64,000 nt of DNA from Datisca glomerata. Its lineage: Eukaryota > Streptophyta > Magnoliopsida > Cucurbitales > Datiscaceae. Below are positions 35,640-47,602 of the stretch, one piece after another (position 1 is the stretch's first letter; each line of letters opens with the position of its first letter). The notes below the pieces were generated by a model. The model did no database searches and was not told where the DNA came from. It was given only the letters and a program-made list of their open reading frames with translations. The stretch covers positions 42,501 to 106,500 of the forward strand of contig QANY01004715.1 of assembly GCA_003255025.1 (NCBI GenBank), written 5' to 3'. Both the position numbers and the translations under genes were made by a program.

Positions 35640-36243
35640 TTTTGTGTTCTTGAACTTTCACATAATTTGTTATATGTTCATCAATTATGTCTTCAAAATA
35701 ATTTGCTTATTTATATTTGATGTTCCATTTTTCTGGATTCAGGACAAGAACACATGAGTCATCCTACATAAGGGTCCAAGCATTAATGGGATTTATTCTC
35801 TGCCAAATTGTTTACTTGCACATCTGTTGCTAATTTTGGCTTTAAGAATTCTTTTTTTCTTTGGAACTATGGATTAGGTCACCCTACACATAACATTGTT
35901 AGAGATGTTATTCAGAAAGTTAAATTGCCTTGTAATTCTTCTAGTTTTGAACATTGTGTTTGTGTAAGTTGTATAACCAATAAAACGCACAAGCTTCCTT
36001 TTCATGTTTCTTGTTCTGCTTATTCTTCTCCCTTAGCTTTAATACATACTGATGTGTGGGGACCTTCCCCTATACTTTCCATACTTGGTCATCAATTCTA
36101 TATTATCTTTATTGATGATTTCACAAGGTAAACATGGTTCTTTCCCATTACTTTCAAATATGATGTTTTCTCATGCTTTAAACATTTTAAATCTCTTGTT
36201 AAGAACATGTTCACATCCAACATCAAGACTTTAAGGTCTGAAG
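35640..36243 (+). pseudogene. Copia D protease end, pre-integrase and integrase N-terminal half
   Basis: The frame 35808-36131 has WNYGLGHPTHNIV, a CVCVSC zinc pair and LIHTDVWGPSPI with the first catalytic Asp, then IDDFTR. The frame shifts after 36131, and the coding ends at the IKTLRS residues just before element B (36244). Confidence 0.85.
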
Positions 36244-36483
36244 TGTAGAAAAACTGAGAAAGATGATGAAGAAGAAATCTTGAATAGAGAAGAATGCGAG
36301 AGGAAGATAGATTGAAGACAAAATAATTCTTTTATTAACTCTAAACAGAATAACAAAGAAGAAGTATATATGAAAGGTAAAGAGCCCAAAACGGAAAGTT
36401 TAAAGGGGAAAGACTAAACTACCCCTAATAAACACTAAAAACCAGATAGCAACAATTTACATTACTAACCCTCTTCTCTAACA
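36244..36483 (-). repeat. 3' LTR of copia B
   Basis: Plus strand TGTAGAAAAACTGAG to CTTCTCTAACA, with the polypurine tract TTGAGGGGTGG (minus strand) just inside. It matches 37968-38122 and 39976-40060. Confidence 0.9.
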
Positions 36484-36860
36484 CCACCCCTCAAACTCAT
36501 CCGAGGATTGATGATGAGTTTGTCCTAGAGAAAAGTGAAATGAGGAGTAGAAAAGGGTTTTAGTATATAAATCAGCAAGTTGATACTCAGAGTTGATGTG
36601 TTTGACAACCAAGTATTTCTTTATCACTCTTTCTTGAACAAAATGAAAATTGATTTCAACATGCTTTGTGCGAGACAAGGAGGGTTTGGTCATTGCCAAT
36701 GGTGATGTGGTAATCAGTAAGATTGGAGATATTATTCAAGTCAGGTGTAAGATGAGAATTACACCCTGTATCCGTTAACCATACCTGAGTGTCATTTTGA
36801 GGAGAATTGGTAGTCATTGTTGTCATGGCATTGAGAGAAGAAGAAGGCCCATTTCCTTGA
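36484..36860 (-). pseudogene. Copia B protease start fused to RNase H end
   Basis: QVWLTDTGCNSHLT (protease DTG, about 36770-36800) continues to ITIGNDQ. At about 36676-36690 the sequence jumps into SRTKHVEINFHFVQERV and QLADLYTKTL, the RNase H C-terminus. All of integrase and RT are missing, which leaves a compact non-autonomous derivative. Confidence 0.85.
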
Positions 36861-37933
36861 TAAGCATAATTCATATGATAGAAGCAATTGACATCACTTT
36901 GCCCAAATTTTTGACAGATTTGCACTGAACACGGTTTGAAGGGGTTGTGATATGAGATTCACGAGTGAAATTGTTGGTGTTCTTGAAAGATTGGGGTTGG
37001 TTAGAGGGTGGGGCTCCAAGTAGAGACGGTAGGGGGTATGGGTTCCAATTCAAGTTTCTGCTACCTCTCCCAGAATTCAAGCGACCATTGTTGACATGAT
37101 TTCCCATAAAACCTCTAAAATTACTCCCACGATTGTTACCTCTGAAATTGTTAGGAGGAGAAGCAAATAAGGTAGTATTTTGAAGTAGAGGATCGTGGTT
37201 CTTGTGGGGAATCTCCAAGAATTGTTCATCGGACTTAAGGAGCACGTGAAGCTCTTTAAGGGTTAAGGGCTCAGCCCAAGTTCTAATGGAGGTCATCAAG
37301 GTGTTGTATTCAGTAGGGTGACCATTAAAGGTGTACAAAATTACATCCTCAGTATCTATATTCACAAAATATATGAATCAATATTTTATGTTACTTTCTC
37401 GCTGATAGACTGCAAATCAAACTTCAACTGAAGAATGTTTGTGCGTGAGATAGAAGTGAAACGTCATTCCAGAGAATCCCAGACTTCCTTTGAAGTCTTG
37501 TTACCAACGACGTACGAAATGGCTTGAGAAGATAATGTAGCATTGATTAGGGTCATTACGGCCTGATCTTGGGCTACCCACTGATCAAATTTAGGATTAG
37601 GAGCTTCACCATTGTCACCAATATTGAAAGTTCTTGAAGGGCAGGAAATCGTACCTTCAACATAACCAAAAACTAGATGAGCCTTCAAAATAGATGATAT
37701 TTGTTACTTCCATAAGACAAAGTTGCTTGAATCAAGATGAATTGAAATTAAATTGTAGATGTTGGATAACAAAAAGATGGGTGTAGGAGAGAAAGGTTCA
37801 AAGTGACAGAAGAGGGAAGAACATAATCTTGAGAAATGGTTGGAGGGTCGATTTGTGTGCTAGTTGGAAAACTAGTTTGGGTTTCAAGAATTTCTGAAAT
37901 TTCAGAACTAGGGTTTGCAGTATCTTCGGCCAT
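36860..37933 (-). pseudogene. Copia B Gag, broken
   Basis: The ATG at 37931-37933 (MAEDTANPSSEIS) is 22 bases after the primer site. 37464-37688 has FGYVEGTISCPS and TSKEVWDSLE, typical UBN2 Gag. 36871-37365 has LKELHVLLKSDEQFLE and an Asn/Arg/Gly-rich tail, close to Gag of element A. The CCHC knuckle reads CQICQKFGQSDVNC, with the His replaced by Gln. Confidence 0.87.
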
Positions 37934-37954
37934 GGATCACAACGTTATTCTAGT

Positions 37955-37967
37955 GGCTCTGATACCA
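37955..37967 (-). promoter_or_regulatory. Primer-binding site of copia B
   Basis: The minus strand reads TGGTATCAGAGCC, an exact tRNA-Met-type primer site beside the 5' LTR. Confidence 0.92.
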
Positions 37968-38122
37968 TGCAGAAAGCCTAAGAAAGATGATGATGAAGAA
38001 ATCTTGAACAAAGGAGAATATGAGAGGAAGAGAGGTTGAAGACAAAACAGTTCTTTTATTAACTCTAAACAGAATAACAAAGCAAAACTATATATGAAAG
38101 GTAAAGAGCCCAAAACGGCAAG
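37968..38122 (-). repeat. 5' LTR of copia B, part next to the primer site
   Basis: Starts TGCAGAAAGCCTAAG right after the primer-binding site and matches the first two thirds of the other LTR. It breaks at GCAAG, where a solo LTR was inserted; the remainder is at 39976-40060. Confidence 0.9.
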
Positions 38123-39970
38123 TGCTGGATCAAGTTTTAAAAATTTAAAAATAATCATTGAACCACGAATGGTTCGCGGACGGAATATTAAAATTTTTTC
38201 TAAAATTGATTTAATCATATTAAATATTAAAATCATACTTACAACTATACATACTTAGTTAAACATATTTAATAGAGGTAGAAACGATTTATACCTATTG
38301 AACGGAGAATTTCTGACTTGGTGGAATCCTATTGATTATTTTTGTTTTCTTCATTATTCGTAGAACTCGAATAAGCCTTCATACTAATAACCACTCGTAT
38401 GATTAAAAAGTATATCTCAATCGAATGTTGATCAGGAATTGAGTGTTGACTCTCAAAATAACTGGAGAAGAAAAATTAGATTGTTCCTTCTCCTTTGTGT
38501 TTCGGCGGTAGCTAGGGGGAGGGAGAGAAACTGTGTTTTCTCTGTTTTATGTAATCATACACTGTGGAATGATTATGGAATTTGCACATATACCTCTATG
38601 TTAAATTACCAAAAATTCATCCCGTAATATTTGTTATTGCCGAAAATTATGTATCTCCCTAGAGTTAATGTTGTGTCCAAATTCATCAATCCAAATTGAT
38701 AAATTAAATTGATCTCCATCAACTAATTAATTAAATTATTTTATTTACCAATTATCCAATAATTAGAAAATTAATAAATAATTAATTTGAACTTTAATTA
38801 CTCGCTCTTCACTAATTAAGTGACAACACCCATTACATATGGGTTCGAGAAATGTACTTTGATCCAAAACACATTTTTGGTCCAACTGGTGTTGTTTTTC
38901 ATTCCTGTCCTTATGAGCTATTCCTGAGACCGATTGAACTCACATGAATAAAGCTATAGGATTCAAATACTCAGCGAATTAAACTCTATAATATATCGAC
39001 CTATTTAATCCTAATATCGTATGACTCTGATGAATATGTATGCTGCCAAATTAAACTCTTGATTCATGTGCGCTACATTTTCTGTTGGTGCAAATAAACT
39101 CTTTTATTTCACGGTCCACATAATGTTTTAACATATTAACCTTCATGAATATCAGTAATAAGAGTGAGATTTAAAATTACCATTTTACCTCTCTAGTTAT
39201 TATTTACTTAATTCCTTTATTGACTATGAATAAAAAAGTCATAATAGTGAATTGTCTCGTATAATTCGTCATATCTTATTCAATTATTCATTTAATCGAA
39301 TATTTGGCGAAGTTAATTTATTCACACACCCATAAAAAAACATAAGCTAATATTGTTGTATTTGCAATCTCGCCACGATTTTCATATATGTAAATCACGT
39401 AACTCCGACATAGTTGAATCATGATCCCAACAGCTGAGGTATTGTCCAGAAATTTGAACTCACTCATTTGATATTTCAAAGATTGTAACTGACTAAGTCA
39501 AGTTTCCTATTCACCCAAGATTAAAGTAATTATGAAAATATCCTTATAGGTGTAACAATTAGATTTAGAGCTAGATAAATGGATTTGTTTTAAACTAATT
39601 GGTTATTGGTCAATTCAACATATTTCATAACATGTCTAAGTCAACCGTGAGAGTCTTCACTTCCATGCTCTGAGATTTGTATTTTTCTGTTCAACCTTAC
39701 AATCATAATCGGACTCGATTACCCTGTCGATTCTAAGACTGCGAATAACGTCCTGAACTATTTCAGAAGAGCTTGCCTGGAAGACTCATCTATCTTTACT
39801 CTCCATACGGTGATAATATTTTCAGGACTTGAGTAAATGATAAACACACTTTAATAAATATAAAAACTTTCATTATTCATTCATTAAATTCAGTAATATA
39901 AAATATCTAAGAAATAATTAAATACTCATAAACAGTTTTTACACCCTACTTTATAGACATAATTCCAATA
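38123..39970 (-). repeat. Solo LTR of the long-LTR copia family
   Basis: This 1848-bp segment aligns with the 5' LTR of element E (51511-53405) along its length and has no internal region. It is flanked by GCAAG (38118-38122 and 39971-39975), so it arose by insertion and LTR-LTR recombination inside the LTR of copia B. Ends are TGCTGG and CAATA where TGTTGG and CAACA are expected. Confidence 0.9.
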
Positions 39971-39975
39971 GCAAG

Positions 39976-40060
39976 TTTAAAGAGGAAAGATTAAACTACC
40001 CCTAACAAACACTAAGAACCAGATAACAACAATTTACATTACTAACTCTCTTCTCTAACA
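39976..40060 (-). repeat. 5' LTR of copia B, outer part
   Basis: TTTAAAGAGGAAAGA to CTTCTCTAACA completes the LTR interrupted at 38122. It is preceded by the duplicated GCAAG (39971-39975). Confidence 0.9.
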
Positions 40061-40860
40061 TGATGGAGGTGGAGAGTATGATAGCCTTTGTTTCAAACTT
40101 TTCTGCATGAACATGGCATTGTTCGTCAGAAATCATGTCCCTATACCCCCTCCACAAACTATGTTGTTGAAACAAACATAGACATTTAGTTGAAACAGTA
40201 CTAACTCTTTTACACCATGCTTCTATTCCTCATTCCATTTGGAACTATGTTTTTCCATAGCCGTGTATCTAATAAACTGTATGCCCTACTTCAACTTTGA
40301 ATCATGATTCTCCATTTGACAGATTGTTTGGCAAAATGGCAGATTATAGTCAATAAAGAGTTTTTGGTTGCTCATGTTATCCTAGTCTAAAGCCCTATAT
40401 GCATAACAAGTTTGATCCTAAATCTATTCAATGTGTATTTTTGGGTTATGCATTAGATCAAAAAGGATATTTATTTTATGATTTGGTTAACAAGAAAACT
40501 TATACATCTAGGCATGTCTTCTTTGATGAAACCTCATTTCCTTTTGCTGCTAGTAATGTATCTATGTCTCATGCTTCATCTCAGCCTTCTAATTCAGATA
40601 ATAATACTCCAAGGTATGTTTCTCCTCTTTCATTCTTACATTTTCCTCTGTTTTATTCTTCAAATCATAGGCATTCTACTAATACTGTTGCTCAAGATGT
40701 TGTATCTAGTAAGTCTGCTACTGATAAGTCTTTATCATTACAACCTATTGATGGTTCTATTTTGAATGATTTAACTAGACTGCCTGATGATATTTTACAT
40801 GTCAGTGACTCTGGTTTGAATGTCATTTTACCTGTTTGAACCCTAATTCTGCTTCTGCTA
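40061..40860 (+). pseudogene. Copia D integrase C-terminal half
   Basis: Resumes with GATGGAGGTGGAGAGTATGA (DGGGEYD), the second integrase Asp region. The stretch from 40100 to 40398 is badly decayed. The frame 40399-40839 has IQCVFLGYALDQKGYLFYDL and TSRHVFFDE, the conserved integrase C-terminal part, then a low-complexity Ser-rich linker before RT. Confidence 0.83.
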
Positions 40861-41199
40861 GTGATTGTGCATAATATATTGAACATAATTCTGTTTTAGC
40901 TGATTTGTTGCCCTTTGTTTCTGCTACAATGATGTCAAATCATTTTCCGAACATTTCTTCATCTCTCTATTGATCTGCCTATTATGCCTGCTTCCTCTCA
41001 TAGACAGAATCACACACACACTCAAACCATTAGTCAGTCTTGTCATCCCATGCAAACTAGGTCTAAGTCAGGTATTTCTAAAAAGAAAGCATTTACTGCA
41101 TCTCACATTCATGACACTCAGCATCTTACTGAACTTACTTGCTTTAATTTTACCTCTAAGAGTCCACAGTAGACTTAAGCTATGATTAATGAATATAAT

Positions 41200-42003
41200 G
41201 CATTAATGTCTCAAAATACTTGGTCTCTTGTTCCCCTTCCCCCTAATAAGAATCTTGTTGGTTGTAAGTAAGTGTACAAACTTAAGTACAACCTTGATGG
41301 TACAATAGCTAGACATAAAGCCAGATTAGTGGCTAAGGGTTATCATTAACAGGCATGGACTGGATTATGGTGAAACATTCAGTCCAGCCATTAAGAAATC
41401 AACTATTCTTATCATACTCTCTCTAGCTGCTAAATTTGGTTAGCCTATAAGGCAATTAGATATCAATTTTTTTTTCATTACTCTTTATCTGAGGAAGTTT
41501 ATATGACACAACCATAAGATTTCATTGATAGGACCTATCCTAATTCTATTTGTAAGATGAACAAAGCCTCATATGGCTTAAAACAGTCCCCAAGGGCATG
41601 GTTTGATAAATTTACTACTAATCTGTTGTCCATTGATTTTATTGCATTTTAGGCTGATACTTCTTTTTTGATCATGTTACTGGTCACTCTATTACTTATA
41701 TACTATTATATGTGGATGATATCATCATAAGTGGTAAAAATTCAGTCTCTGTTGCAGGAAACCTTTGATATGACAAATTTGGGTGATCTTAAACATTTCT
41801 TAAGTCTTAAAATTACTAGGAACTCTAAAGGTATTTTCATTAATAAAAAAAAGTATGATGGGTATTTACTATGTAAAGCAGGTATGCTTGAGGCTAAGCT
41901 TTGTGCTTCTCCCTGTTTTGCCAAGTCTCCCTTGTATAGTCATGTTGGCTCCCCTATGTCAGATGCTACTTTATATAGAAGTATTGTAGGATCTCTACAA
42001 TAA
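41200..42003 (+). pseudogene. Copia D reverse transcriptase, broken; YVDD kept
   Basis: LVPLPPNKNLVGCK opens the domain near 41229. ARHKARLVAKGYH and ASYGLKQSPRAWFDKF follow. LLYVDDIIISGK (about 41702-41735) keeps both Asp residues. Stops and a frameshift follow it, and the frame 41731-42003 continues to GSLQ. Confidence 0.85.
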
Positions 42004-42654
42004 TTGACTTTTACTAGGCCTAATATCACATTTGTTGTGAATAGATTTTGTCAATTTATGCATTCTTCTATTACATCTCATTTTGCTGCTGTTAAACATA
42101 TCTTAAGATATGTTTTAGGAACCATTGATCATAGCATATGTTTTACTCCTAGTACTCTTCACTTGTAGGCTTTTAGTGATGCATGCTGGGTTGAAGATCT
42201 CTCAGATAGGAGATCCATTTCTAGTTTCATTATCTTCATTGGTTCAAATTCCATTTCCTAGAATGCCAAGAAACAAGCCACAGTTGTCAGGTCTTCAACT
42301 GAAGCTGAATACAAGGCACTGGCCAACACTATTGCTGAGTTAAGTTGGTTAAGACAAATGTTACGTGATATACATATTTTTCAGTCTCAGGCACTTGTTT
42401 TCTATTGTGACAATACTTTATCAATAAGTTTGTCATCCAATTCAGTTTTACATGTTTGAACAAAACACGTGGAAAATGATTTCTATTTTATCCGAGAAAG
42501 AATTATGAAGAAAGACTTAATTGTTAGACATGTTAGCTCTAAACAGCTTGAAGACCTCTTGACAAAGCCTTTATCCACTCCTCAATTCACTTATCTCAAG
42601 GACAAACTTATCCACGACCCTTGGATAAGTTTGAGAGGGGTTGTTGAGGGATAA
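42004..42654 (+). pseudogene. Copia D RNase H, broken
   Basis: Contains FTRPNITF, AFSDACWVEDLSDRRS (one catalytic Asp kept), STEAEYKALANT with the catalytic Glu, YCDNTLSIS and FYFIRERIMKKDL. It ends at LRGVVEG with a stop at 42652-42654, overlapping the LTR start. At least four in-frame stops are present. Confidence 0.86.
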
Positions 42655-42895
42655 AATTTTTAAGCTAGGTTTTTGTTATGTAAGCTAGTTGTTTAGGGTA
42701 TTTTTTGTCTTTTCCCTTTTCTAGCCATTAGGCTTGTATTGCCTTTTGTATAATATCTCTTTCTTGTTAGCTTAAGGTTGGTCAAAGAGAATATTTCTTC
42801 CAGTTTTCTTCTTGCTCGATCTCCTTCTCCTCTGCTTCTTTCTGGCTTCATTTCCTTTTTTTAAGCTTTCTTTCATTTTCCTTAAGCTGGCAGCA
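42642..42895 (+). repeat. 3' LTR of copia D (right end approximate)
   Basis: Starts TGTTGAGGGATAAAATT directly after the polypurine tract. The right limit is placed where ORF1-like LINE sequence resumes; a TG...CA end near GGCAGCA is possible. The matching 5' LTR is missing, so the end cannot be fixed. Confidence 0.55.
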
Positions 42896-43741
42896 TGCAT
42901 AATGGGAGTGAGGCGTTAATGGAGGAACCCCAGCTAGATTCGGGGAAGGAGTTGGTTGTTGATAAAGATGGCGTGGAGGAGAAGAGGGACCTACAAGTGA
43001 TTTGTTGAGAGTGGCTTGGATGAAAGTTGGGTCCCACGAGTGGAGTGTATTTTGAAGGACAAGGAAATTTATGGCATTGTGCTTGGGGTTCCATCGGGCT
43101 TTGAAGCTCCATTTGGCTCGGGTAATGGGCTGAAGTCTTATCCAGTTCACCATGCTTCCTTTGGGCCGATTTCCTCTTTTGAAATTGGCAGCAGCTTCTC
43201 TAGCCATTTGGACCGTGTGCGCCCTATGGCCAGTTGTGGGATATGAGAGGATGATTCGGAGCTATTTGAGGTGAAAATTCAGGAGGATGTCAGTGGGGTG
43301 ATTACTAATCAGTTGCCATCTCAAGGTAACTCTAATGATCCTTTCTCGCTGGGTCCCATTATCTATCGGCTCTCTAAACCGAGGATTTAAAAAGGTCAAA
43401 TGTTTCAAATGAAACAAGATGTCTGTAAGGTGGCTACCTTAGATTCGCTAGGTTCTAAAAGATATTTTTCTAATTGTGATCTGAGATAGGAACTGAGGGT
43501 CAAGCATGATTCGAAGGAAGGTTTTAAAAGGAGCAAGACGATCGGTGACGATTTAGTGTGTTTAGATGATGATAGGATGGAGGCAGCCAGCCTGAATTGG
43601 CCCCATGAGGAAAGATGAAGCTCCTTTCGAGGAATTATTAGGGTGTGGGGAGCCCCATGACAATTCAAAGTCTTAAGAAACTTATCCAGTTTCACTCCCT
43701 AATTGTGGTTGTTCTTGTAGAAACTAAAAATAAGATCTCGT
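42896..43741 (+). pseudogene. LINE ORF1 C-terminus and ORF2 endonuclease start
   Basis: 42896-43600 reads as an acidic linker (DKDGVEEKRDLQV) and a disordered tail in several frames. The ATG at 43615 starts MKLLSRNY, a stop, then GVGSPMTIQSLKKL and VVVLVETK, the well-known start of plant L1 ORF2. It carries the endonuclease Asn and Glu motifs (normally MKLLSWNCRGLG and METK). The sequence is cut at 43741 by the LTR of copia C. Confidence 0.75.
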
Positions 43742-45540
43742 TGTTGGAATTATGTCCTCAAAGTAGAGTGTAACAATAATTTATGAGTAAATAATTATTT
43801 ATTTGACATTTACGTAATACTGAATTTTCTAAATAATTGAAAGTTTTCTTTAATTAAAGTGTATTTTTAACTCACTTAAGTCTTGAAACTATTAACAACG
43901 TAATAAGAGTAAAGACCGAATATTCTAGACAAACTCTTATGAGATAGTTCAGAATGTTATTCGCAATCTTAGGATCGACTAGGCAATCAAGTCCAATTAT
44001 AACTGCTAGGTTGAACTAAATGATGCCGGTCTTAGAGCATGGAAGTAGATACTCTAACGGTTGACATAGACATGTTATGGAACATGTTGAATAGGCTAGT
44101 AACCAATTAGTTTAAAGCAAAATTGTTTATCTAGCCTAAATCTAATTTACTACACCTTAAGGGTATTTTTGTAATTACATTAATCTTGAGGTGAATACGA
44201 AACTTGACTTAGTTACTTGCGATCTTTGATATGCCAAATGAGTGAGTTCGAATTGCCGGACAATACATCGACTGTTGAGACCGTGATTCAACTATGTTAG
44301 AGTTGCGTGATTCACAGATATGAAATTCGTGGTAAATATTATAAAAGCATCAATATCACCTTATGCTTTATTGATGAATGTGTGAATAAATAAATCGGAC
44401 ATGGTACTCGATGACATGAGTCATTAAATAAGATATGGTGCTCTATATGAAACACTTCACTGATATGTATTTCTTATTCACAGTGAATAAATGAGTTAAG
44501 AAAATAATAGCTATATGGGTAAAATAGTAATTTTATATCACAATCTTGTTATTGACATTCACGAAGGGTAATATCATAAAATATCTAGTGGATGTGAAAT
44601 TTAAATGTTTATTTACACCAACAGAAAATGTAACGCGCATAGATCGAGAGTTCTATCGGCATCAGACCTATAGTGGAGTCATACGATAACGAGATTAAAT
44701 ATGTCAAAAATTTATGGAGTTAAATTAGCAGGGTATTTAAATCTCATAGCTTTATTCATGTGGGTCCATTCGGACTCAAGAGTAGCTCATAAGGACATGA
44801 ATGGGAAACAACGTAGTTGGACCAAAAACGTGTTTTGGATAAATGTACATTTCCCGAGCCCCATAGGAGATGAGTGTCATCACTAAATTAGTGAAGATCA
44901 AGATTAATGTTCAAATTAATTATTTTTTTTATTTTCTTATTATTGGATAATTTGTAAATAAACAAAATTAATTAATTGATAATGATCAATTTAATTCATC
45001 AAACTGAACTTATTAATCTGGACATAATTTTGGCTCTAAGAGAGATGTAAAAATCGCACATCACAGTGTAGGGATAGCGATTTTTTGGAATTATCATATA
45101 AGATCATATAAGGGATGACATCAGTATCCCTATCGCTAATCCTATCCTAAGTGTGTAAGTCAGAGAAGAAAAACATTTCTCTCTTCCCCACACACACAGT
45201 TGCCGCCAATTTTTGCACAGTGGGGGAAGAGAAAAATTTGGTTTTCTCTTTCAATCGTTGTTTTGAGAGCCAGCATTCAATTCATATGAAAATCCTTGAG
45301 AGATTTACTTCTGACTCTAACGAGTGGTTGTCGATGTAAGGATCAATTGATAGCTCTACGAATCTCAAGAACAAAGAATGCGAGACAGAGAATTGAATCC
45401 CGCGAAATCAAAATTTCTCCAATAATTGAAAATATATAAATTGTTTAAATATTTTCTCAATACGTTTATATGAGTATGCATGTTCATTGATTGGTTGAGC
45501 TAGATTTAGTTCATAGAAATTTTTAAAGCCGATGCGTTGG
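43742..45540 (+). repeat. 5' LTR of copia C (right end approximate)
   Basis: Aligns in reverse orientation with 38123-39970 and 51511-53405, and directly with 57022-58268. The last part, next to gag, is too diverged to place the exact end, and the primer-binding site is not recognisable. Confidence 0.75.
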
Positions 45541-45864
45541 CTAAACACTTAGACCAAAGCACATTAAAATCTCTCACAGGAGCTAGTCAATGAGGCTAAG
45601 GTCACCAAATCTATTGGTGATTTGTTGAGATAGATTTAGTGACATCTTCAGCAGCATTAACCAAACGAGAAGAGTCTCAATGCGGTAGGAGTTAGCTCCT
45701 GCATTGTCCCTAGATGAGACGGTTTATCATTGTTGATCGTAACATCATGGAAGAAATATGTTTTATCATATTTTTAAATATTTAAGTATTTGCATCATGC
45801 ATCATACTTTCCTAAATGATTAAGTATTTATTTGCACCACTTTATTTGTTTCTTTTCAGTAATC

Positions 45865-46323
45865 ATGTCATTATCCTGACTCTCAACAATCTTGAATGCA
45901 AATAAACTCACTAGTGACAATTACGCGGATTAGAAATATAATCTTGATACCGTTCTAATGGTTGAAAAGTACAAGTTCGTTCTCACCACCCCTTGTCCCC
46001 TAGAGCCTACTATTGAATCGACCTAAGAGAAAAATGATGCATATGCTTCTTGGATGCGTTCTGATGAGATCGTCAGGTATTACATCTTGACATCAGTTAG
46101 CCATGTGTTGCAATGACAACATCAGAACATGAAAATCACCGTTGATATGATGTCTTACATCATCGAAATGTTCGAGAATCAGAGTTGTCAAGCCAAACAG
46201 GTTGCTGTGAGAAATTTCATGAACTGCCAGATGAAACCCAAAACTTCTGTTAGAGAACATATGACGCTGATTATTATTTATCTGAATGAGATGGAGATCA
46301 TGGGACTAAGTTAGATGGTGAGT
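45865..46323 (+). pseudogene. Copia C Gag N-terminal part, broken
   Basis: The ATG at 45865 starts a frame with a stop after MSLS, then LSTILNANKLTSDNYAD. NDAYASWMRSDEIVRYYIL and the frame 46129-46314 (MFENQSCQAKQVAVRNFM, VREHMTLIIIYLNEMEI) are the copia Gag core. It ends abruptly near 46320, before the zinc knuckle. Confidence 0.83.
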
Positions 46324-47409
46324 GTTGCGAATTTTTTATAGTGCAAGTGTACACTATCATCGCCAAATAATAAATTTCTATAAAGTGGAGTATCGTCCAT
46401 AGGATTGATTGATGATATTAATAATTGAAATTAACTAAAACATAATTCTACTTGAGAATGTCAAAAAGTTAGGATTTTTAATTAAACTAAACTTCTAATT
46501 AAACAATAACGATAAAGATTTGACAAAAATAAAATTTGAATAGTTAAAAGTTCTTGGGTTTTTTATTTCAGCAAACCAAACATGCTATAAATTCTAATTC
46601 TCAATCAATTAACGTTTATTCAGAACATTGATAGTAAATTTCTCTAATATAATTAGCAATCTTTCTCAAGCATCGATAATCATGAATAAAAAATATGAAT
46701 CATACATCTCTGTCAAGATTCAATATAATGAAACTCATTAAGCACAAGAAATTATAGTTCTACACTAGATTCATAATTATCTCTAACTTATGAAATTCTA
46801 ATGGTGTTATAAGCAAAGAGCATATTCAATCATCACTTCTCAGTCTCAGAATTAAATCTAAATTCATGCAATAGTTGGTCAGACAATCACAAGTATTAAA
46901 AACGGATTATAGTACTCAATAATACTTAATAAACATTGATTGAATTAAACATCAATAATTATGAACAATCATAGTGTGGCTACATCGTAGCCCTAGATAA
47001 AAAATTAGAACATAATGAAATAAGAAAACACTCTACTAATGTTCATAAACATAGAGAAAGAAGAGAAGAAAAATTAGTTTTGAGGATAAAATTGAAGTTG
47101 AGAATCGTTTCCGAGTTTGATCTTCTTGTTCTCCTCTCCAACAGTTTCTCCTTTGCCTCTCACATTCTTAAAATGTCCAAAGAGCCCCTCTAAAACTCTA
47201 AGATATTCTATTTTATACACTAGGGTTCGTCAAAGACTAGATTTGAGCAAAAAAAATGCAAAAAAAAAATCTAAAAACGTTCTAGCGCCACGACGGTGGG
47301 ATCCATCATCGTGACTCTGGCCAACCTGTCACGTTCTAGCGTCCCAATGCCGGATAGTGCCGTGACGATGCCGTTTTGTACTGCCAGCGTCGCGACTCTG
47401 GGAAGCCAG
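46324..47409. repeat. Unidentified 1.1-kb segment, possibly an LTR of another family
   Basis: Begins after the Gag of C and ends where the LTR fragment of E begins. It has a GTGCAAGTGTACACTATC block and AGTATCGTCCATAGGATTG near its left end, phrases I associate with long plant LTRs. The right part (47270-47409) is GC-rich with repeated CGCGACTCTGG / CGTGACTCTGG words. No target-site duplication was found. Confidence 0.4.
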
Positions 47410-47602
47410 CGTCTGGAAGACCCCTCAGTCTTTACTCTTCCTACATTGACAATAGGTCCTAGACTTGAGTAAATTATAAACACACTTTAATTAGTAGAGA
47501 AACTTCATTCATTCATTAAATTCAGTAACACAAAATGTCTGAGAAATAACTAAATACTCATAAATAGTTATTACACCCTCCTTTATGGACATAATTCTAA
47601 CA
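47410..47602 (-). repeat. Truncated 3' LTR of copia E
   Basis: GTCTGGAAGAC...CATAATTCTAACA matches the outer end of the E 5' LTR (about 53219-53405). The rest of the LTR is missing and replaced by the unidentified segment at 46324-47409. The polypurine tract expected just inside is also missing. Confidence 0.85.

Larger units (their letters stand above)
36244..40060 (-). mobile_element. Copia element B, internally deleted, with a solo LTR inserted in its 5' LTR
   Basis: LTRs are 36244-36483 (240 bp) and 37968-38122 plus 39976-40060, interrupted. The target-site duplication TGAAG / TGATG (36239-36243 and 40061-40065) has one mismatch. The internal part is only about 1.5 kb: gag, the first part of protease, then a jump to the last part of RNase H. 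It cannot move by itself. It lies inside the integrase of copia D in opposite orientation. Confidence 0.9.
35616..42895 (+). mobile_element. Ty1/copia element D, 5' truncated and split by element B
   Basis: The gag and the protease active site are absent; the sequence starts in the protease C-terminal region (LELSHNLLYVHQLC) right after LINE ORF1. Integrase is interrupted at 36243 by element B and resumes at 40061 exactly at the SDGGGEYDS motif. RT and RNase H follow, then a polypurine tract TTGAGAGGGGT (42631-42641) and a short LTR. The 5' truncation against the LINE probably reflects a later deletion. Confidence 0.82.
34262..43741 (+). mobile_element. LINE (L1-type) retrotransposon split by a nested copia stack
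   Basis: ORF1 begins at 34378 and runs to about 35615. The rest of ORF1 and the start of ORF2 are at about 42896-43741. Between them lie copia D, copia B and a solo LTR. A second element (copia C) cuts ORF2 at 43742, and no further LINE sequence is seen in the window. No poly(A) tail is present because the 3' end is missing. Confidence 0.75.

Noticed and set aside
37836..38039. Plus-strand 67-residue frame and similar frames over copia B
   Set aside because: Covers the Gag start and primer site of copia B on the opposite strand.
42848..43246. Minus- and plus-strand frames near the LINE ORF1 tail
   Set aside because: The minus-strand frames (42848-43207) are shadows. The plus-strand frame 43016-43246 is part of the decayed LINE ORF1 C-terminus, so it is not a separate gene.
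47117..47314. 65-residue plus-strand frame
   Set aside because: Lies in the unidentified LTR-like segment and shows no recognisable domain.
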